DNA of 64,000 nt from Limanda limanda (Eukaryota; Chordata; Actinopteri; Pleuronectiformes; Pleuronectidae): assembly GCF_963576545.1 (NCBI RefSeq), contig NW_026870547.1, positions 434,001 to 498,000 on the forward strand, written 5' to 3'. The stretch's first letter is position 1; the number at the start of each line of letters is the position of its first letter. The translations under genes were made by a program, and so were the position numbers. Of this stretch, positions 11,558 to 25,810 are shown piece by piece. The notes beneath the pieces are model-generated. The model made no database searches. It saw only the letters and a program-made list of their open reading frames with translations, and was not told where the DNA came from.

Positions 11558-11867
11558 AAGTCTCTCCGACCTTCACAAAAAAAGTTATTCAAGAATATCT
11601 CCTCAGATTTGGGGGAATTTCGTCGGTCGACCTCTTCCGAAGGTCGTACAAGCTCGGGGATGGTACCAATCGATCCGCAGGACCCAAATTAGTCCAGATG
11701 CAACCACTTTCCAAGTCTCTCCGACCTTCACAAAAAAAGTTATTCAAGAATATCTCCTCAGATTTGGGGGAATTTCGTCGGTCGACCTCTTCCGAAGGTC
11801 GTACAAGCTCGGGGATGGTACCAATCGATCCGCAGGACCCAAATTAGTCCAGATGCAACCACTTTCC
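11558..11867 (+). repeat. Only B-B junction in the window
   Basis: Two 155-bp B units (11558 and 11713) abut directly. In all other cases B is flanked by A on both sides. The two copies look identical to consensus B with the CACTTTCC ending. The simplest explanation is an unequal exchange between B units that removed the intervening A monomers. Confidence 0.92.
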
Positions 11868-13163
11868 AAGTCTCTCCGACCTTCACAAAAAAAGTTATTC
11901 AAGAATATCTCTTTCTCCTATGTGCTTTCATCCCTAACCCTAACCCTAACCCTTCCGAAAGTCGGAGAAGCTCAAGGATGGTACCGATCGATGCGCGCTA
12001 CCCCATTTAGTGGGGGTAGAGCCTACTTGCAAGTCTCTCCGACCTTCACAAAAAAAGTTATTCAAGAATATCTCTTTCTCCTATGTGCTTTCATCCCTAA
12101 CCCTAACCCTAACCCTTCCGAAAGTCGGAGAAGCTCAAGGATGGTACCGATCGATGCGCGCTACCCCATTTAGTGGGGGTAGAGCCTACTTGCAAGTCTC
12201 TCCGACCTTCACAAAAAAAGTTATTCAAGAATATCTCTTTCTCCTATGTGCTTTCATCCCTAACCCTAACCCTAACCCTTCCGAAAGTCGGAGAAGCTCA
12301 AGGATGGTACCGATCGATGCGCGCTACCCCATTTTGTGGGGGTAGAGCCTACTTGCAAGTCTCTCCGACCTTCACAAAAAAAGTTATTCAAGAATATCTC
12401 TTTCTCCTATGTGCTTTCATCCCTAACCCTAACCCTAACCCTTCCAAAAGTCGGAGAAGCTCAAGGATGGTACTGATCGATGCGCGCAACCCCATTTAGT
12501 GGGGGTAGAGCCTACTTGCAAGTCTCTCCGACCTTCACAAAAAAAGTTATTCAAGAATATCTCCTCAGATTTGGGGGAATTTCGTCGGTCGACCTCTTCC
12601 GAAGGTCGTACAAGCTCGGGGATGGTACCAATCGATCTGCAGGACCCAAATTAGTCCAGATGCAACCACTTTCCAAGTCTCTCCGACCTTCACAAAAAAA
12701 GTTATTCAAGAATATCTCTTTCTCCTATGTGCTTTCATCCCTAACCCTAACCCTAACCCTTCCGAAAGTCGGAGAAGCTCAAGGATGGTACCGATCGATG
12801 CGCGCTACCCCATTTAGTGGGGGTAGAGCCTACTTGCAAGTCTCTCCGACCTTCACAAAAAAAGTTATTCAAGAATATCTCTTTCTCCTATGTGCTTTCA
12901 TCCCTAACCCTAACCCTAACCCTTCCGAAAGTCGGAGAAGCTCAAGGATGGTACCGATCGATGCGCGCTACCCCATTTAGTGGGGGTAGAGCCTACTTGC
13001 AAGTCTCTCCGACCTTCACAAAAAAAGTTATTCAAGAATATCTCTTTCTCCTATGTGCTTTCATCCCTAACCCTAACCCTAACCCTTCCGAAAGTCGGAG
13101 AAGCTCAAGGATGGTACTGATCGATGCGCACAACCCCATTTAGTGGGGGTAGAGCCTACTTGC

Positions 13164-13318
13164 AAGTCTCTCCGACCTTCACAAAAAAAGTTATTCAAGA
13201 ATATCTCCTCAGATTTGGGGGAATTTCGTCGGTCGACCTCTTCCGAAGGTCGTACAAGCTCGGGGATGGTACCAATCGATCCGCAGGACCCAAATTAGTC
13301 CAGATGCAACCACTTTCC
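13164..13318 (+). repeat. Representative B monomer (155 bp)
   Basis: Positions 1-44 match the A monomer. Positions 45-76 form a B-specific centre with TTTGGGGG and the 8-bp palindrome GGTCGACC (SalI site). Positions 77-155 align without gaps to A positions 85-163 at 56 of 79 identities by my count. There are about nine CpG sites. Recurring variants include GATCTGCAG in place of GATCCGCAG (which gains a PstI site), CACTTTTC instead of CACTTTCC at the 3' end, and AAGCCTGGGG in place of AAGCTCGGGG. B looks like an old paralogue of A that either never had, or has lost, the telomere-like insert. Direction of change cannot be decided from this window. Confidence 0.94.
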
Positions 13319-16300
13319 AAGTCTCTCCGACCTTCACAAAAAAAGTTATTCAAGAATATCTCTTTCTCCTATGTGCTTTCATCCCTAACCCTAACCCTTC
13401 CGAAAGTCGGAGAAGCTCAAGGATGGTACCGATCGATGCGCGCTACCCCATTTAGTGGGGGTAGAGCCTACTTGCAAGTCTCTCCGACCTTCACAAAAAA
13501 AGTTATTCAAGAATATCTCTTTCTCCTATGTGCTTTCATCCCTAACCCTAACCCTAACCCTTCCGAAAGTCGGAGAAGCTCAAGGATGGTACTGATCGAT
13601 GCGCACAACCCCATTTAGTGGGGGTAGAGCCTACTTGCAAGTCTCTCCGACCTTCACAAAAAAAGTTATTCAAGAATATCTCCTCAGATTTGGGGGAATT
13701 TCGTCGGTCGACCTCTTCCGAAGGTCGTACAAGCTCGGGGATGGTACCAATCGATCCGCAGGACCCAAATTAGTCCAGATGCAACCACTTTCCAAGTCTC
13801 TCCGACCTTCACAAAAAAAGTTATTCAAGAATATCTCTTTCTCCTATGTGCTTTCATCCCTAACCCTAACCCTAACCCTTCCGAAAGTCGGAGAAGCTCA
13901 AGGATGGTACCGATCGATGCGCGCTACCCCATTTAGTGGGGGTAGAGCCTACTTGCAAGTCTCTCCGACCTTCACAAAAAAAGTTATTCAAGAATATCTC
14001 CTCAGATTTGGGGGAATTTCGTCGGTCGACCTCTTCCGAAGGTCGTACAAGCTCGGGGATGGTACCAATCGATCCGCAGGACCCAAATTAGTCCAGATGC
14101 AACCACTTTCCAAGTCTCTCCGACCTTCACAAAAAAAGTTATTCAAGAATATCTCTTTCTCCTATGTGCTTTCATCCCTAACCCTAACCCTAACCCTTCC
14201 GAAAGTCGGAGAAGCTCAAGGATGGTACCGATCGATGCGCGCTACCCCATTTAGTGGGGGTAGAGCCTACTTGCAAGTCTCTCCGACCTTCACAAAAAAA
14301 GTTATTCAAGAATATCTCTTTCTCCTATGTGCTTTCATCCCTAACCCTAACCCTAACCCTTCCGAAAGTCGGAGAAGCTCAAAGATGGTACCGATCGATG
14401 CGCGCTACCCCATTTAGTGGGGGTAGAGCCTACTTGCAAGTCTCTCCGACCTTCACAAAAAAAGTTATTCAAGAATATCTCTTTCTCCTATGTGCTTTCA
14501 TCCCTAACCCTAACCCTAACCCTTCCGAAAGTCGGAGAAGCTCAAGGATGGTACCGATCGATGCGCGCTACCCCATTTAGTGGGGGTAGAGCCTACTTGC
14601 AAGTCTCTCCGACCTTCACAAAAAAAGTTATTCAAGAATATCTCTTTCTCCTATGTGCTTTCATCCCTAACCCTAACCCTAACCCTTCCAAAAGTCGGAG
14701 AAGCTCAAGGATGGTACTGATCGATGCGCGCAACCCCATTTAGTGGGGGTAGAGCCTACTTGCAAGTCTCTCCGACCTTCACAAAAAAAGTTATTCAAGA
14801 ATATCTCCTCAGATTTGGGGGAATTTCGTCGGTCGACCTCTTCCGAAGGTCGTACAAGCTCGGGGATGGTACCAATCGATCTGCAGGACCCAAATTAGTC
14901 CAGATGCAACCACTTTCCAAGTCTCTCCGACCTTCACAAAAAAAGTTATTCAAGAATATCTCTTTCTCCTATGTGCTTTCATCCCTAACCCTAACCCTAA
15001 CCCTTCCGAAAGTCGGAGAAGCTCAAGGATGGTACTGATCGATGCGCGCAACCCCATTTAGTGGGGGTAGAGCCTACTTGCAAGTCTCTCCGACCTTCAC
15101 AAAAAAAGTTATTCAAGAATATCTCCTCAGATTTGGGGGAATTTCGTCGGTCGACCTCTTCCGAAGGTCGTACAAGCTCGGGGATGGTACCAATCGATCT
15201 GCAGGACCCAAATTAGTCCAGATGCAACCACTTTCCAAGTCTCTCCGACCTTCACAAAAAAAGTTATTCAAGAATATCTCTTTCTCCTATGTGCTTTCAT
15301 CCCTAACCCTAACCCTAACCCTTCCGAAAGTCGGAGAAGCTCAAGGATGGTACCGATCGATGCGCGCTACCCCATTTAGTGGGGGTAGAGCCTACTTGCA
15401 AGTCTCTCCGACCTTCACAAAAAAAGTTATTCAAGAATATCTCTTTCTCCTATGTGCTTTCATCCCTAACCCTAACCCTAACCCTTCCGAAAGTCGGAGA
15501 AGCTCAAGGATGGTACCGATCGATGCGCGCTACCCCATTTAGTGGGGGTAGAGCCTACTTGCAAGTCTCTCCGACCTTCACAAAAAAAGTTATTCAAGAA
15601 TATCTCTTTCTCCTATGTGCTTTCATCCCTAACCCTAACCCTAACCCTTCCGAAAGTCGGAGAAGCTCAAGGATGGTACTGATCGATGCGCACAACCCCA
15701 TTTAGTGGGGGTAGAGCCTACTTGCAAGTCTCTCCGACCTTCACAAAAAAAGTTATTCAAGAATATCTCCTCAGATTTGGGGGAATTTCGTCGGTCGACC
15801 TCTTCCGAAGGTCGTACAAGCCTGGGGATGGTACCAATCGATCCGCAGGACCCAAATTAGTCCAGATGCAACCACTTTCCAAGTCTCTCCGACCTTCACA
15901 AAAAAAGTTATTCAAGAATATCTCTTTCTCCTATGTGCTTTCATCCCTAACCCTAACCCTTCCGAAAGTCGGAGAAGCTCAAGGATGGTACCGATCGATG
16001 CGCGCTACCCCATTTAGTGGGGGTAGAGCCTACTTGCAAGTCTCTCCGACCTTCACAAAAAAAGTTATTCAAGAATATCTCTTTCTCCTATGTGCTTTCA
16101 TCCCTAACCCTAACCCTAACCCTTCCGAAAGTCGGAGAAGCTCAAGGATGGTACCGATCGATGCGCGCAACCCCATTTAGTGGGGGTAGAGCCTACTTGC
16201 AAGTCTCTCCGACCTTCACAAAAAAAGTTATTCAAGAATATCTCCTCAGATTTGGGGGAATTTCGTCGGTCGACCTCTTCCGAAGGTCGTACAAGCTCGG

Positions 16301-16673
16301 GGATGGTACCAATCGATCCGCAGGACCCAAATTAGTCCAGATGCAACCACTTTCCAAGTCTCTCCGACCTTCACAAAAAAAGTTATTCAAGAATATCTCT
16401 TTCTCCTATGTGCTTTCAACCCTAACCCTAACCCTAACCCTTCCGAAAGTCGGAGAAGCTCAAGGATGGTACCGATCGATGCGCGCTACCCCATTTAGTG
16501 GGGGTAGAGCCTACTTGCAAGTCTCTCCGACCTTCACAAAAAAAGTTATTCAAGAATATCTCCTCAGATTTGGGGGAATTTCGTCGGTCGACCTCTTCCG
16601 AAGGTCGTACAAGCTCGGGGATGGTACCAATCGATCCGCAGGACCCAAATTAGTCCAGATGCAACCACTTTCC

Positions 16674-19600
16674 AAGTCTCTCCGACCTTCACAAAAAAAG
16701 TTATTCAAGAATATCTCTTTCTCCTATGTGCTTTCATCCCTAACCCTAACCCTTCCGAAAGTCGGAGAAGCTCAAGGATGGTACCGATCGATGCGCGCTA
16801 CCCCATTTAGTGGGGGTAGAGCCTACTTGCAAGTCTCTCCGACCTTCACAAAAAAAGTTATTCAAGAATATCTCTTTCTCCTATGTGCTTTCATCCCTAA
16901 CCCTAACCCTAACCCTTCCGAAAGTCGGAGAAGCTCAAGGATGGTACCGATCGATGCGCGCAACCCCATTTAGTGGGGGTAGAGCCTACTTGCAAGTCTC
17001 TCCGACCTTCACAAAAAAAGTTATTCAAGAATATCTCCTCAGATTTGGGGGAATTTCGTCGGTCGACCTCTTCCGAAGGTCGTACAAGCTCGGGGATGGT
17101 ACCAATCGATCCGCAGGACCCAAATTAGTCCAGATGCAACCACTTTCCAAGTCTCTCCGACCTTCACAAAAAAAGTTATTCAAGAATATCTCTTTCTCCT
17201 ATGTGCTTTCATCCCTAACCCTAACCCTAACCCTTCCGAAAGTCGGAGAAGCTCAAGGATGGTACCGATCGATGCGCGCTACCCCATTTAGTGGGGGTAG
17301 AGCCTACTTGCAAGTCTCTCCGACCTTCACAAAAAAAGTTATTCAAGAATATCTCCTCAGATTTGGGGGAATTTCGTCGGTCGACCTCTTCCGAAGGTCG
17401 TACAAGCTCGGGGATGGTACCAATCGATCCGCAGGACCCAAATTAGTCCAGATGCAACCACTTTCCAAGTCTCTCCGACCTTCACAAAAAAAGTTATTCA
17501 AGAATATCTCTTTCTCCTATGTGCTTTCATCCCTTACCCTAACCCTAACCCTTCCGAAAGTCGGAGAAGCTCAAGGATGGTACCGATCGATGCGCGCTAC
17601 CCCATTTAGTGGGGGTAGAGCCTACTTGCAAGTCTCTCCGACCTTCACAAAAAAAGTTATTCAAGAATATCTCTTTCTCCTATGTGCTTTCATCCCTAAC
17701 CCTAACCCTAACCCTTCCGAAAGTCGGAGAAGCTCAAGGATGGTACCGATCGATGCGCGCTACCCCATTTAGTGGGGGTAGAGCCTACTTGCAAGTCTCT
17801 CCGACCTTCACAAAAAAAGTTATTCAAGAATATCTCTTTCTCCTATGTGCTTTCATCCCTAACCCTAACCCTTCCGAAAGTCGGAGAAGCTCAAGGATGG
17901 TACCGATCGATGCGCGCTACCCCATTTAGTGGGGGTAGAGCCTACTTGCAAGTCTCTCCGACCTTCACAAAAAAAGTTATTCAAGAATATCTCTTTCTCC
18001 TATGTGCTTTCATCCCTAACCCTAACCCTAACCCTTCCAAAAGTCGGAGAAGCTCAAGGATGGTACTGATCGATGCGCGCAACCCCATTTAGTGGGGGTA
18101 GAGCCTACTTGCAAGTCTCTCCGACCTTCACAAAAAAAGTTATTCAAGAATATCTCCTCAGATTTGGGGGAATTTCGTCGGTCGACCTCTTCCGAAGGTC
18201 GTACAAGCTCGGGGATGGTACCAATCGATCTGCAGAACCCAAATTAGTCCAGATGCAACCACTTTCCAAGTCTCTCCGACCTTCACAAAAAAAGTTATTC
18301 AAGAATATCTCTTTCTCCTATGTGCTTTCATCCCTAACCCTAACCCTAACCCTTCCGAAAGTCGGAGAAGCTCAAGGATGGTACCGATCGATGCGCGCTA
18401 CCCCATTTAGTGGGGGTAGAGCCTACTTGCAAGTCTCTCTGACCTTCACAAAAAAAGTTATTCAAGAATATCTCTTTCTCCTATGTGCTTTCATCCCTAA
18501 CCCTAACCCTAACCCTTCCGAAAGTCGGAGAAGCTCAAGGATGGTACCGATCGATGCGCGCTACCCCATTTAGTGGGGGTAGAGCCTACTTGCAAGTCTC
18601 TCCGACCTTCACAAAAAAAGTTATTCAAGAATATCTCCTCAGATTTGGGGGAATTTCGTCGGTCGACCTCTTCCGAAGGTCGTACAAGCTCGGGGATGGT
18701 ACCAATCGATCCGCAGGACCCAAATTAGTCCAGATGCAACCACTTTTCAAGTCTCTCCGACCTTCACAAAAAAAGTTATTCAAGAATATCTCTTTCTCCT
18801 ATGTGCTTTCATCCCTAACCCTAACCCTAACCCTTCCGAAAGTCGGAGAAGCTCAAGGATGGTACCGATCGATGCGCGCTACCCCATTTAGTGGGGGTAG
18901 AGCCTACTTGCAAGTCTCTCCGACCTTCACAAAAAAAGTTATTCAAGAATATCTCCTCAGATTTGGGGGAATTTCGTCGGTCGACCTCTTCCGAAGGTCG
19001 TACAAGCTCGGGGATGGTACCAATCGATCCGCAGGACCCAAATTAGTCCAGATGCAACCACTTTCCAAGTCTCTCCGACCTTCACAAAAAAAGTTATTCA
19101 AGAATATCTCTTTCTCCTATGTGCTTTCATCCCTAACCCTAACCCTTCCGAAAGTCGGAGAAGCTCAAGGATGGTACCGATCGATGCGCGCTACCCCATT
19201 TAGTGGGGGTAGAGCCTACTTGCAAGTCTCTCCGACCTTCACAAAAAAAGTTATTCAAGAATATCTCTTTCTCCTATGTGCTTTCATCCCTAACCCTAAC
19301 CCTAACCCTTCCGAAAGTCGGAGAAGCTCAAGGATGGTACCGATCGATGCGCGCAACCCCATTTAGTGGGGGTAGAGCCTACTTGCAAGTCTCTCCGACC
19401 TTCACAAAAAAAGTTATTCAAGAATATCTCCTCAGATTTGGGGGAATTTCGTCGGTCGACCTCTTCCGAAGGTCGTACAAGCTCGGGGATGGTACCAATC
19501 GATCCGCAGGACCCAAATTAGTCCATATGCAACCACTTTCCAAGTCTCTCCGACCTTCACAAAAAAAGTTATTCAAGAATATCTCTTTCTCCTATGTGCT

Positions 19601-21310
19601 TTCATCCCTAACCCTAACCCTAACCCTTCCGAAAGTCGGAGAAGCTCAAGGATGGTACCGATCGATGCGCGCTACCCCATTTAGTGGGGGTAGAGCCTAC
19701 TTGCAAGTCTCTCCGACCTTCACAAAAAAAGTTATTCAAGAATATCTCCTCAGATTTGGGGGAATTTCGTCGGTCGACCTCTTCCGAAGGTCGTACAAGC
19801 TCGGGGATGGTACCAATCGATCCGCAGGACCCAAATTAGTCCAGATGCAACCACTTTCCAAGTCTCTCCGACCTTCACAAAAAAAGTTATTCAAGAATAT
19901 CTCTTTCTCCTATGTGCTTTCATCCCTAACCCTAACCCTAACCCTTCCGAAAGTCGGAGAAGCTCAAGGATGGTACCGATCGATGCGCGCTACCCCATTT
20001 AGTGGGGGTAGAGCCTACTTGCAAGTCTCTCCGACCTTCACAAAAAAAGTTATTCAAGAATATCTCTTTCTCCTATGTGCTTTCATCCCTAACCCTAACC
20101 CTAACCCTTCCGAAAGTCGGAGAAGCTCAAGGATGGTACCGATCGATGCGCGCTACCCCATTTAGTGGGGGTAGAGCCTACTTGCAAGTCTCTCCGACCT
20201 TCACAAAAAAAGTTATTCAAGAATATCTCTTTCTCCTATGTGCTTTCATCCCTAACCCTAACCCTAACCCTTCCGAAAGTCGGAGAAGCTCAAGGATGGT
20301 ACCGATCGATGCGCGCTACCCCATTTAGTGGGGGTAGAGCCTACTTGCAAGTCTCTCCGACCTTCACAAAAAAAGTTATTCAAGAATATCTCTTTCTCCT
20401 ATGTGCTTTCATCCCTAACCCTAACCCTAACCCTTCCAAAAGTCGGAGAAGCTCAAGGATGGTACTGATCGATGCGCGCAACCCCATTTAGTGGGGGTAG
20501 AGCCTACTTGCAAGTCTCTCCGACCTTCACAAAAAAAGTTATTCAAGAATATCTCCTCAGATTTGGGGGAATTTCGTCGGTCGACCTCTTCCGAAGGTCG
20601 TACAAGCTCGGGGATGGTACCAATCGATCTGCAGGACCCAAATTAGTCCAGATGCAACCACTTTCCAAGTCTCTCCGACCTTCACAAAAAAAGTTATTCA
20701 AGAATATCTCTTTCTCCTATGTGCTTTCATCCCTAACCCTAACCCTAACCCTTCCGAAAGTCGGAGAAGCTCAAGGATGGTACCGATCGATGCGCGCTAC
20801 CCCATTTAGTGGGGGTAGAGCCTACTTGCAAGTCTCTCTGACCTTCACAAAAAAAGTTATTCAAGAATATCTCTTTCTCCTATGTGCTTTCATCCCTAAC
20901 CCTAACCCTAACCCTTCCGAAAGTCGGAGAAGCTCAAGGATGGTACCGATCGATGCGCGCTACCCCATTTAGTGGGGGTAGAGCCTACTTGCAAGTCTCT
21001 CCGACCTTCACAAAAAAAGTTATTCAAGAATATCTCCTCAGATTTGGGGGAATTTCGTCGGTCGACCTCTTCCGAAGGTCGTACAAGCTCGGGGATGGTA
21101 CCAATCGATCCGCAGGACCCAAATTAGTCCAGATGCAACCACTTTTCAAGTCTCTCCGACCTTCACAAAAAAAGTTATTCAAGAATATCTCTTTCTCCTA
21201 TGTGCTTTCATCCCTATCCCTAACCCTAACCCTTCCGAAAGTCGGAGAAGCTCAAGGATGGTACCGATCGATGCGCGCTACCCCATTTAGTGGGGGTAGA
21301 GCCTACTTGC
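16674..21310 (+). repeat. Nested ~2.4-kb tandem duplication (copy 1 of superunit)
   Basis: The block starting at 16674 restarts at 19067, an offset of 2393 bp that becomes 2399 after the A2 unit at 17793 is matched by a 163-bp unit at 20186. Shared markers are TCCAAAAG (17950 and 20349), GATCTGCAG in the following B unit (18113 and 20512) and CTCTCTGACC (18431 and 20830). The same nested duplication exists in the second superunit, so it predates the 12.49-kb event. Confidence 0.85.
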
Positions 21311-21799
21311 AAGTCTCTCCGACCTTCACAAAAAAAGTTATTCAAGAATATCTCTTTCTCCTATGTGCTTTCATCCCTAACCCTAACCCTAACCCTTCCG
21401 AAAGTCGGAGAAGCTCAAGGATGGTACCGATCGATGCGCGCTACCCCATTTAGTGGGGGTAGAGCCTCCTTGCAAGTCTCTCCGACCTTCACAAAAAAAG
21501 TTATTCAAGAATATCTCTTTCTCCTATGTGCTTTCATCCCTAACCCTAACCCTAACCCTTCCGAAAGTCGGAGAAGCTCAAGGATGGTACCGATCGATGC
21601 GCGCTACCCCATTTAGTGGGGGTAGAGCCTACTTGCAAGTCTCTCCGACCTTCACAAAAAAAGTTATTCAAGAATATCTCTTTCTCCTATGTGCTTTCAT
21701 CCCTAACCCTAACCCTAACCCTTCCGAAAGTCGGAGAAGCTCAAGGATGGTACTGATCGATGCGCGCAACCCCATTTAGTGGGGGTAGAGCCTACTTGC

Positions 21800-23884
21800 A
21801 AGTCTCTCCGACCTTCACAAAAAAAGTTATTCAAGAATATCTCCTCAGATTTGGGGGAATTTCGTCGGTCGACCTCTTCCGAAGGTCGTACAAGCTCGGG
21901 GATGGTACCAATCGATCCGCAGGACCCAAATTAGTCCAGATGCAACCACTTTCCAAGTCTCTCCGACCTTCACAAAAAAAGTTATTCAAGAATATCTCTT
22001 TCTCCTATGTGCTTTCATCCCTAACCCTAACCCTTCCGAAAGTCGGAGAAGCTCAAGGATGGTACCGATCGATGCGCGCTACCCCATTTAGTGGGGGTAG
22101 AGCCTACTTGCAAGTCTCTCCGACCTTCACAAAAAAAGTTATTCAAGAATATCTCTTTCTCCTATGTGCTTTCATCCCTAACCCTAACCCTAACCCTTCC
22201 GAAAGTCGGAGAAGCTCAAGGATGGTACTGATCGATGCGCGCAACCCCATTTAGTGGGGGTAGAGCCTACTTGCAAGTCTCTCCGACCTTCACAAAAAAA
22301 GTTATTCAAGAATATCTCTTTCTCCTATGTGCTTTCATCCCTAACCCTAACCCTAACCCTTCCGAAAGTCGGAGAAGCTCAAGGATGGTACCGATCGATG
22401 CGCGCTACCCCATTTAGTGGGGGTAGAGCCTACTTGCAAGTCTCTCCGACCTTCACAAAAAAAGTTATTCAAGAATATCTCTTTCTCCTATGTGCTTTCA
22501 TCCCTAACCCTAACCCTAACCCTTCCGAAAGTCGGAGAAGCTCAAGGATGGTACCGATCGATGCGCGCTACCCCATTTAGTGGGGGTAGAGCCTACTTGC
22601 AAGTCTCTCCGACCTTCACAAAAAAAGTTATTCAAGAATATCTCTTTCTCCTATGTGCTTTCATCCCTAACCCTAACCCTAACCCTTCCGAAAGTCGGAG
22701 AAGCTCAAGGATGGTACTGATCGATGCGCGCAACCCCATTTAGTGGGGGTAGAGCCTACTTGCAAGTCTCTCCGACCTTCACAAAAAAAGTTATTCAAGA
22801 ATATCTCCTCAGATTTGGGGGAATTTCGTCGGTCGACCTCTTCCGAAGGTCGTACAAGCTCGGGGATGGTACCAATCGATCCGCAGGACCCAAATTAGTC
22901 CAGATGCAACCACTTTCCAAGTCTCTCCGACCTTCACAAAAAAAGTTATTCAAGAATATCTCTTTCTCCTATGTGCTTTCATCCCTAACCCTAACCCTTC
23001 CGAAAGTCGGAGAAGCTCAAGGATGGAACCGATCGATGCGCGCTACCCCATTTAGTGGGGGTAGAGCCTACTTGCAAGTCTCTCCGACCTTCACAAAAAA
23101 AGTTATTCAAGAATATCTCTTTCTCCTATGTGCTTTCATCCCTAACCCTAACCCTAACCCTTCCGAAAGTCGGAGAAGCTCAAGGATGGTACTGATCGAT
23201 GCGCGCAACCCCATTTAGTGGGGGTAGAGCCTACTTGCAAGTCTCTCCGACCTTCACAAAAAAAGTTATTCAAGAATATCTCTTTCTCCTATGTGCTTTC
23301 ATCCCTAACCCTAACCCTAACCCTTCCGAAAGTCGGAGAAGCTCAAGGATGGTACCGATCGATGCGCGCTACCCCATTTAGTGGGGGTAGAGCCTACTTG
23401 CAAGTCTCTCCGACCTTCACAAAAAAAGTTATTCAAGAATATCTCTTTCTCCTATGTGCTTTCATCCCTAACCCTAACCCTAACCCTTCCGAAAGTCGGA
23501 GAAGCTCAAGGATGGTACCGATCGATGCGCGCTACCCCATTTAGTGGGGGTAGAGCCTACTTGCAAGTCTCTCCGACCTTCACAAAAAAAGTTATTCAAG
23601 AATATCTCTTTCTCCTATGTGCTTTCATCCCTAACCCTAACCCTTCCGAAAGTCGGAGAAGCTCAAGGATGGTACCGATCGATGCGCGCTACCCCATTTA
23701 GTGGGGGTAGAGTCTACTTGCAAGTCTCTCCGACCTTCACAAAAAAAGTTATTCAAGAATATCTCTTTCTCCTATGTGCTTTCATCCCTAACCCTAACCC
23801 TAACCCTTCCGAAAGTCGGAGAAGCTCAAGGATGGTACTGATCGATGCGCACAACCCCATTTAGTGGGGGTAGAGCCTACTTGC
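21800..23884 (+). repeat. Nested ~0.96-kb duplication of a B-led block
   Basis: The block 21800-22763 (155,157 and four of 163; 964 bp) restarts at 22764. The second copy has one extra A unit, the 157-bp unit at 23565, before its closing GATGCGCAC unit at 23722. In both copies the second A unit (22112 and 23076) has the GCAACCCC ending but is followed by A. The same pair is found at 34292-36376 in the second superunit. Confidence 0.8.
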
Positions 23885-25810
23885 AAGTCTCTCCGACCTT
23901 CACAAAAAAAGTTATTCAAGAATATCTCCTCAGATTTGGGGGAATTTCGTCGGTCGACCTCTTCCGAAGGTCGTACAAGCTCGGGGATGGTACCAATCGA
24001 TCCGCAGGACCCAAATTAGTCCAGATGCAACCACTTTCCAAGTCTCTCCGACCTTCACAAAAAAAGTTATTCAAGAATATCTCTTTCTCCTATGTGCTTT
24101 CATCCCTAACCCTAACCCTTCCGAAAGTCGGAGAAGCTCAAGGATGGTACCGATCGATGCGCGCTACCCCATTTAGTGGGGGTAGAGCCTACTTGCAAGT
24201 CTCTCCGACCTTCACAAAAAAAGTTATTCAAGAATATCTCTTTCTCCTATGTGCTTTCATCCCTAACCCTAACCCTAACCCTTCCGAAAGTCGGAGAAGC
24301 TCAAGGATGGTACCGATCGATGCGCGCAACCCCATTTAGTGGGGGTAGAGCCTACTTGCAAGTCTCTCCGACCTTCACAAAAAAAGTTATTCAAGAATAT
24401 CTCCTCAGATTTGGGGGAATTTCGTCGGTCGACCTCTTCCGAAGGTCGTACAAGCTCGGGGATGGTACCAATCGATCCGCAGGACCCAAATTAGTCCAGA
24501 TGCAACCACTTTCCAAGTCTCTCCGACCTTCACAAAAAAAGTTATTCAAGAATATCTCTTTCTCCTATGTGCTTTCATCCCTAACCCTAACCCTAACCCT
24601 TCCGAAAGTCGGAGAAGCTCAAGGATGGTACCGATCGATGCGCGCTACCCCATTTAGTGGGGGTAGAGCCTACTTGCAAGTCTCTCCGACCTTCACAAAA
24701 AAAGTTATTCAAGAATATCTCCTCAGATTTGGGGGAATTTCGTCGGTCGACCTCTTCCGAAGGTCGTACAAGCTCGGGGATGGTACCAATCGATCCGCAG
24801 GACCCAAATTAGTCCAGATGCAACCACTTTCCAAGTCTCTCCGACCTTCACAAAAAAAGTTATTCAAGAATATCTCTTTCTCCTATGTGCTTTCATCCCT
24901 AACCCTAACCCTAACCCTTCCGAAAGTCGGAGAAGCTCAAGGATGGTACCGATCGATGCGCGCTACCCCATTTAGTGGGGGTAGAGCCTACTTGCAAGTC
25001 TCTCCGACCTTCACAAAAAAAGTTATTCAAGAATATCTCTTTCTCCTATGTGCTTTCATCCCTAACCCTAACCCTAACCCTTCCGAAAGTCGGAGAAGCT
25101 CAAGGATGGTACCGATCGATGCGCGCTACCCCATTTAGTGGGGGTAGAGCCTACTTGCAAGTCTCTCCGACCTTCACAAAAAAAGTTATTCAAGAATATC
25201 TCTTTCTCCTATGTGCTTTCATCCCTAACCCTAACCCTAACCCTTCCGAAAGTTGGAGAAGCTCAAGGATGGTACCGATCGATGCGCGCTACCCCATTTA
25301 GTGGGGGTAGAGCCTACTTGCAAGTCTCTCCGACCTTCACAAAAAAAGTTATTCAAGAATATCTCTTTCTCCTATGTGCTTTCATCCCTAACCCTAACCC
25401 TAACCCTTCCGAAAGTCGGAGAAGCTCAAGGATGGTACCGATCGATGCGCGCTACCCCATTTAGTGGGGGTAGAGCCTACTTGCAAGTCTCTCCGACCTT
25501 CACAAAAAAAGTTATTCAAGAATATCTCTTTCTCCTATGTGCTTTCATCCCTAACCCTAACCCTAACCCTTCCGAAAGTCGGAGAAGCTCAAGGATGGTA
25601 CCGATCGATGCGCGCTACCCCATTTAGTGGGGGTAGAGCCTACTTGCAAGTCTCTCCGACCTTCACAAAAAAAGTTATTCAAGAATATCTCTTTCTCCTA
25701 TGTGCTTTCAGCCCTAACCCTAACCCTAACCCTTCCGAAAGTCGGAGAAGCTCAAGGATGGTACTGATCGATGCGCGCAACCCCATTTAGTGGGGGTAGA
25801 GCCTACTTGC

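Larger units (their letters stand above)
11558..14763 (+). repeat. Sub-array 3: mixed A-run lengths
   Basis: The A-run lengths after B units at 11558, 11713, 12520, 13164, 13639 and 13957 are 0,4,3,2,1,4. Rare markers are GATGCGCACAACC (CpG to CpA) in the A units at 13001 and 13476, TCCAAAAG at 12357 and 14601, and CATTTTGTGG in place of CATTTAGTGG at 12194. The GATGCGCAC marker recurs in the neighbouring superunit, so this section belongs to the same duplication history, but I cannot fit it into one repeating block. Confidence 0.8.

Noticed and set aside
13225..13256. B-specific centre as an inserted mobile element or MITE
   Set aside because: It is only 32 bp, with no terminal inverted repeats beyond an 8-bp palindrome and no target-site duplication; replacement during divergence of A and B is simpler.
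13164..13318. CENP-B box in the B centre (TTTCGTCGGTCGACC)
   Set aside because: The first bases resemble the TTCG start of the mammalian CENP-B box, but the required A and the CGGG core are missing, and the A monomer has no match either.
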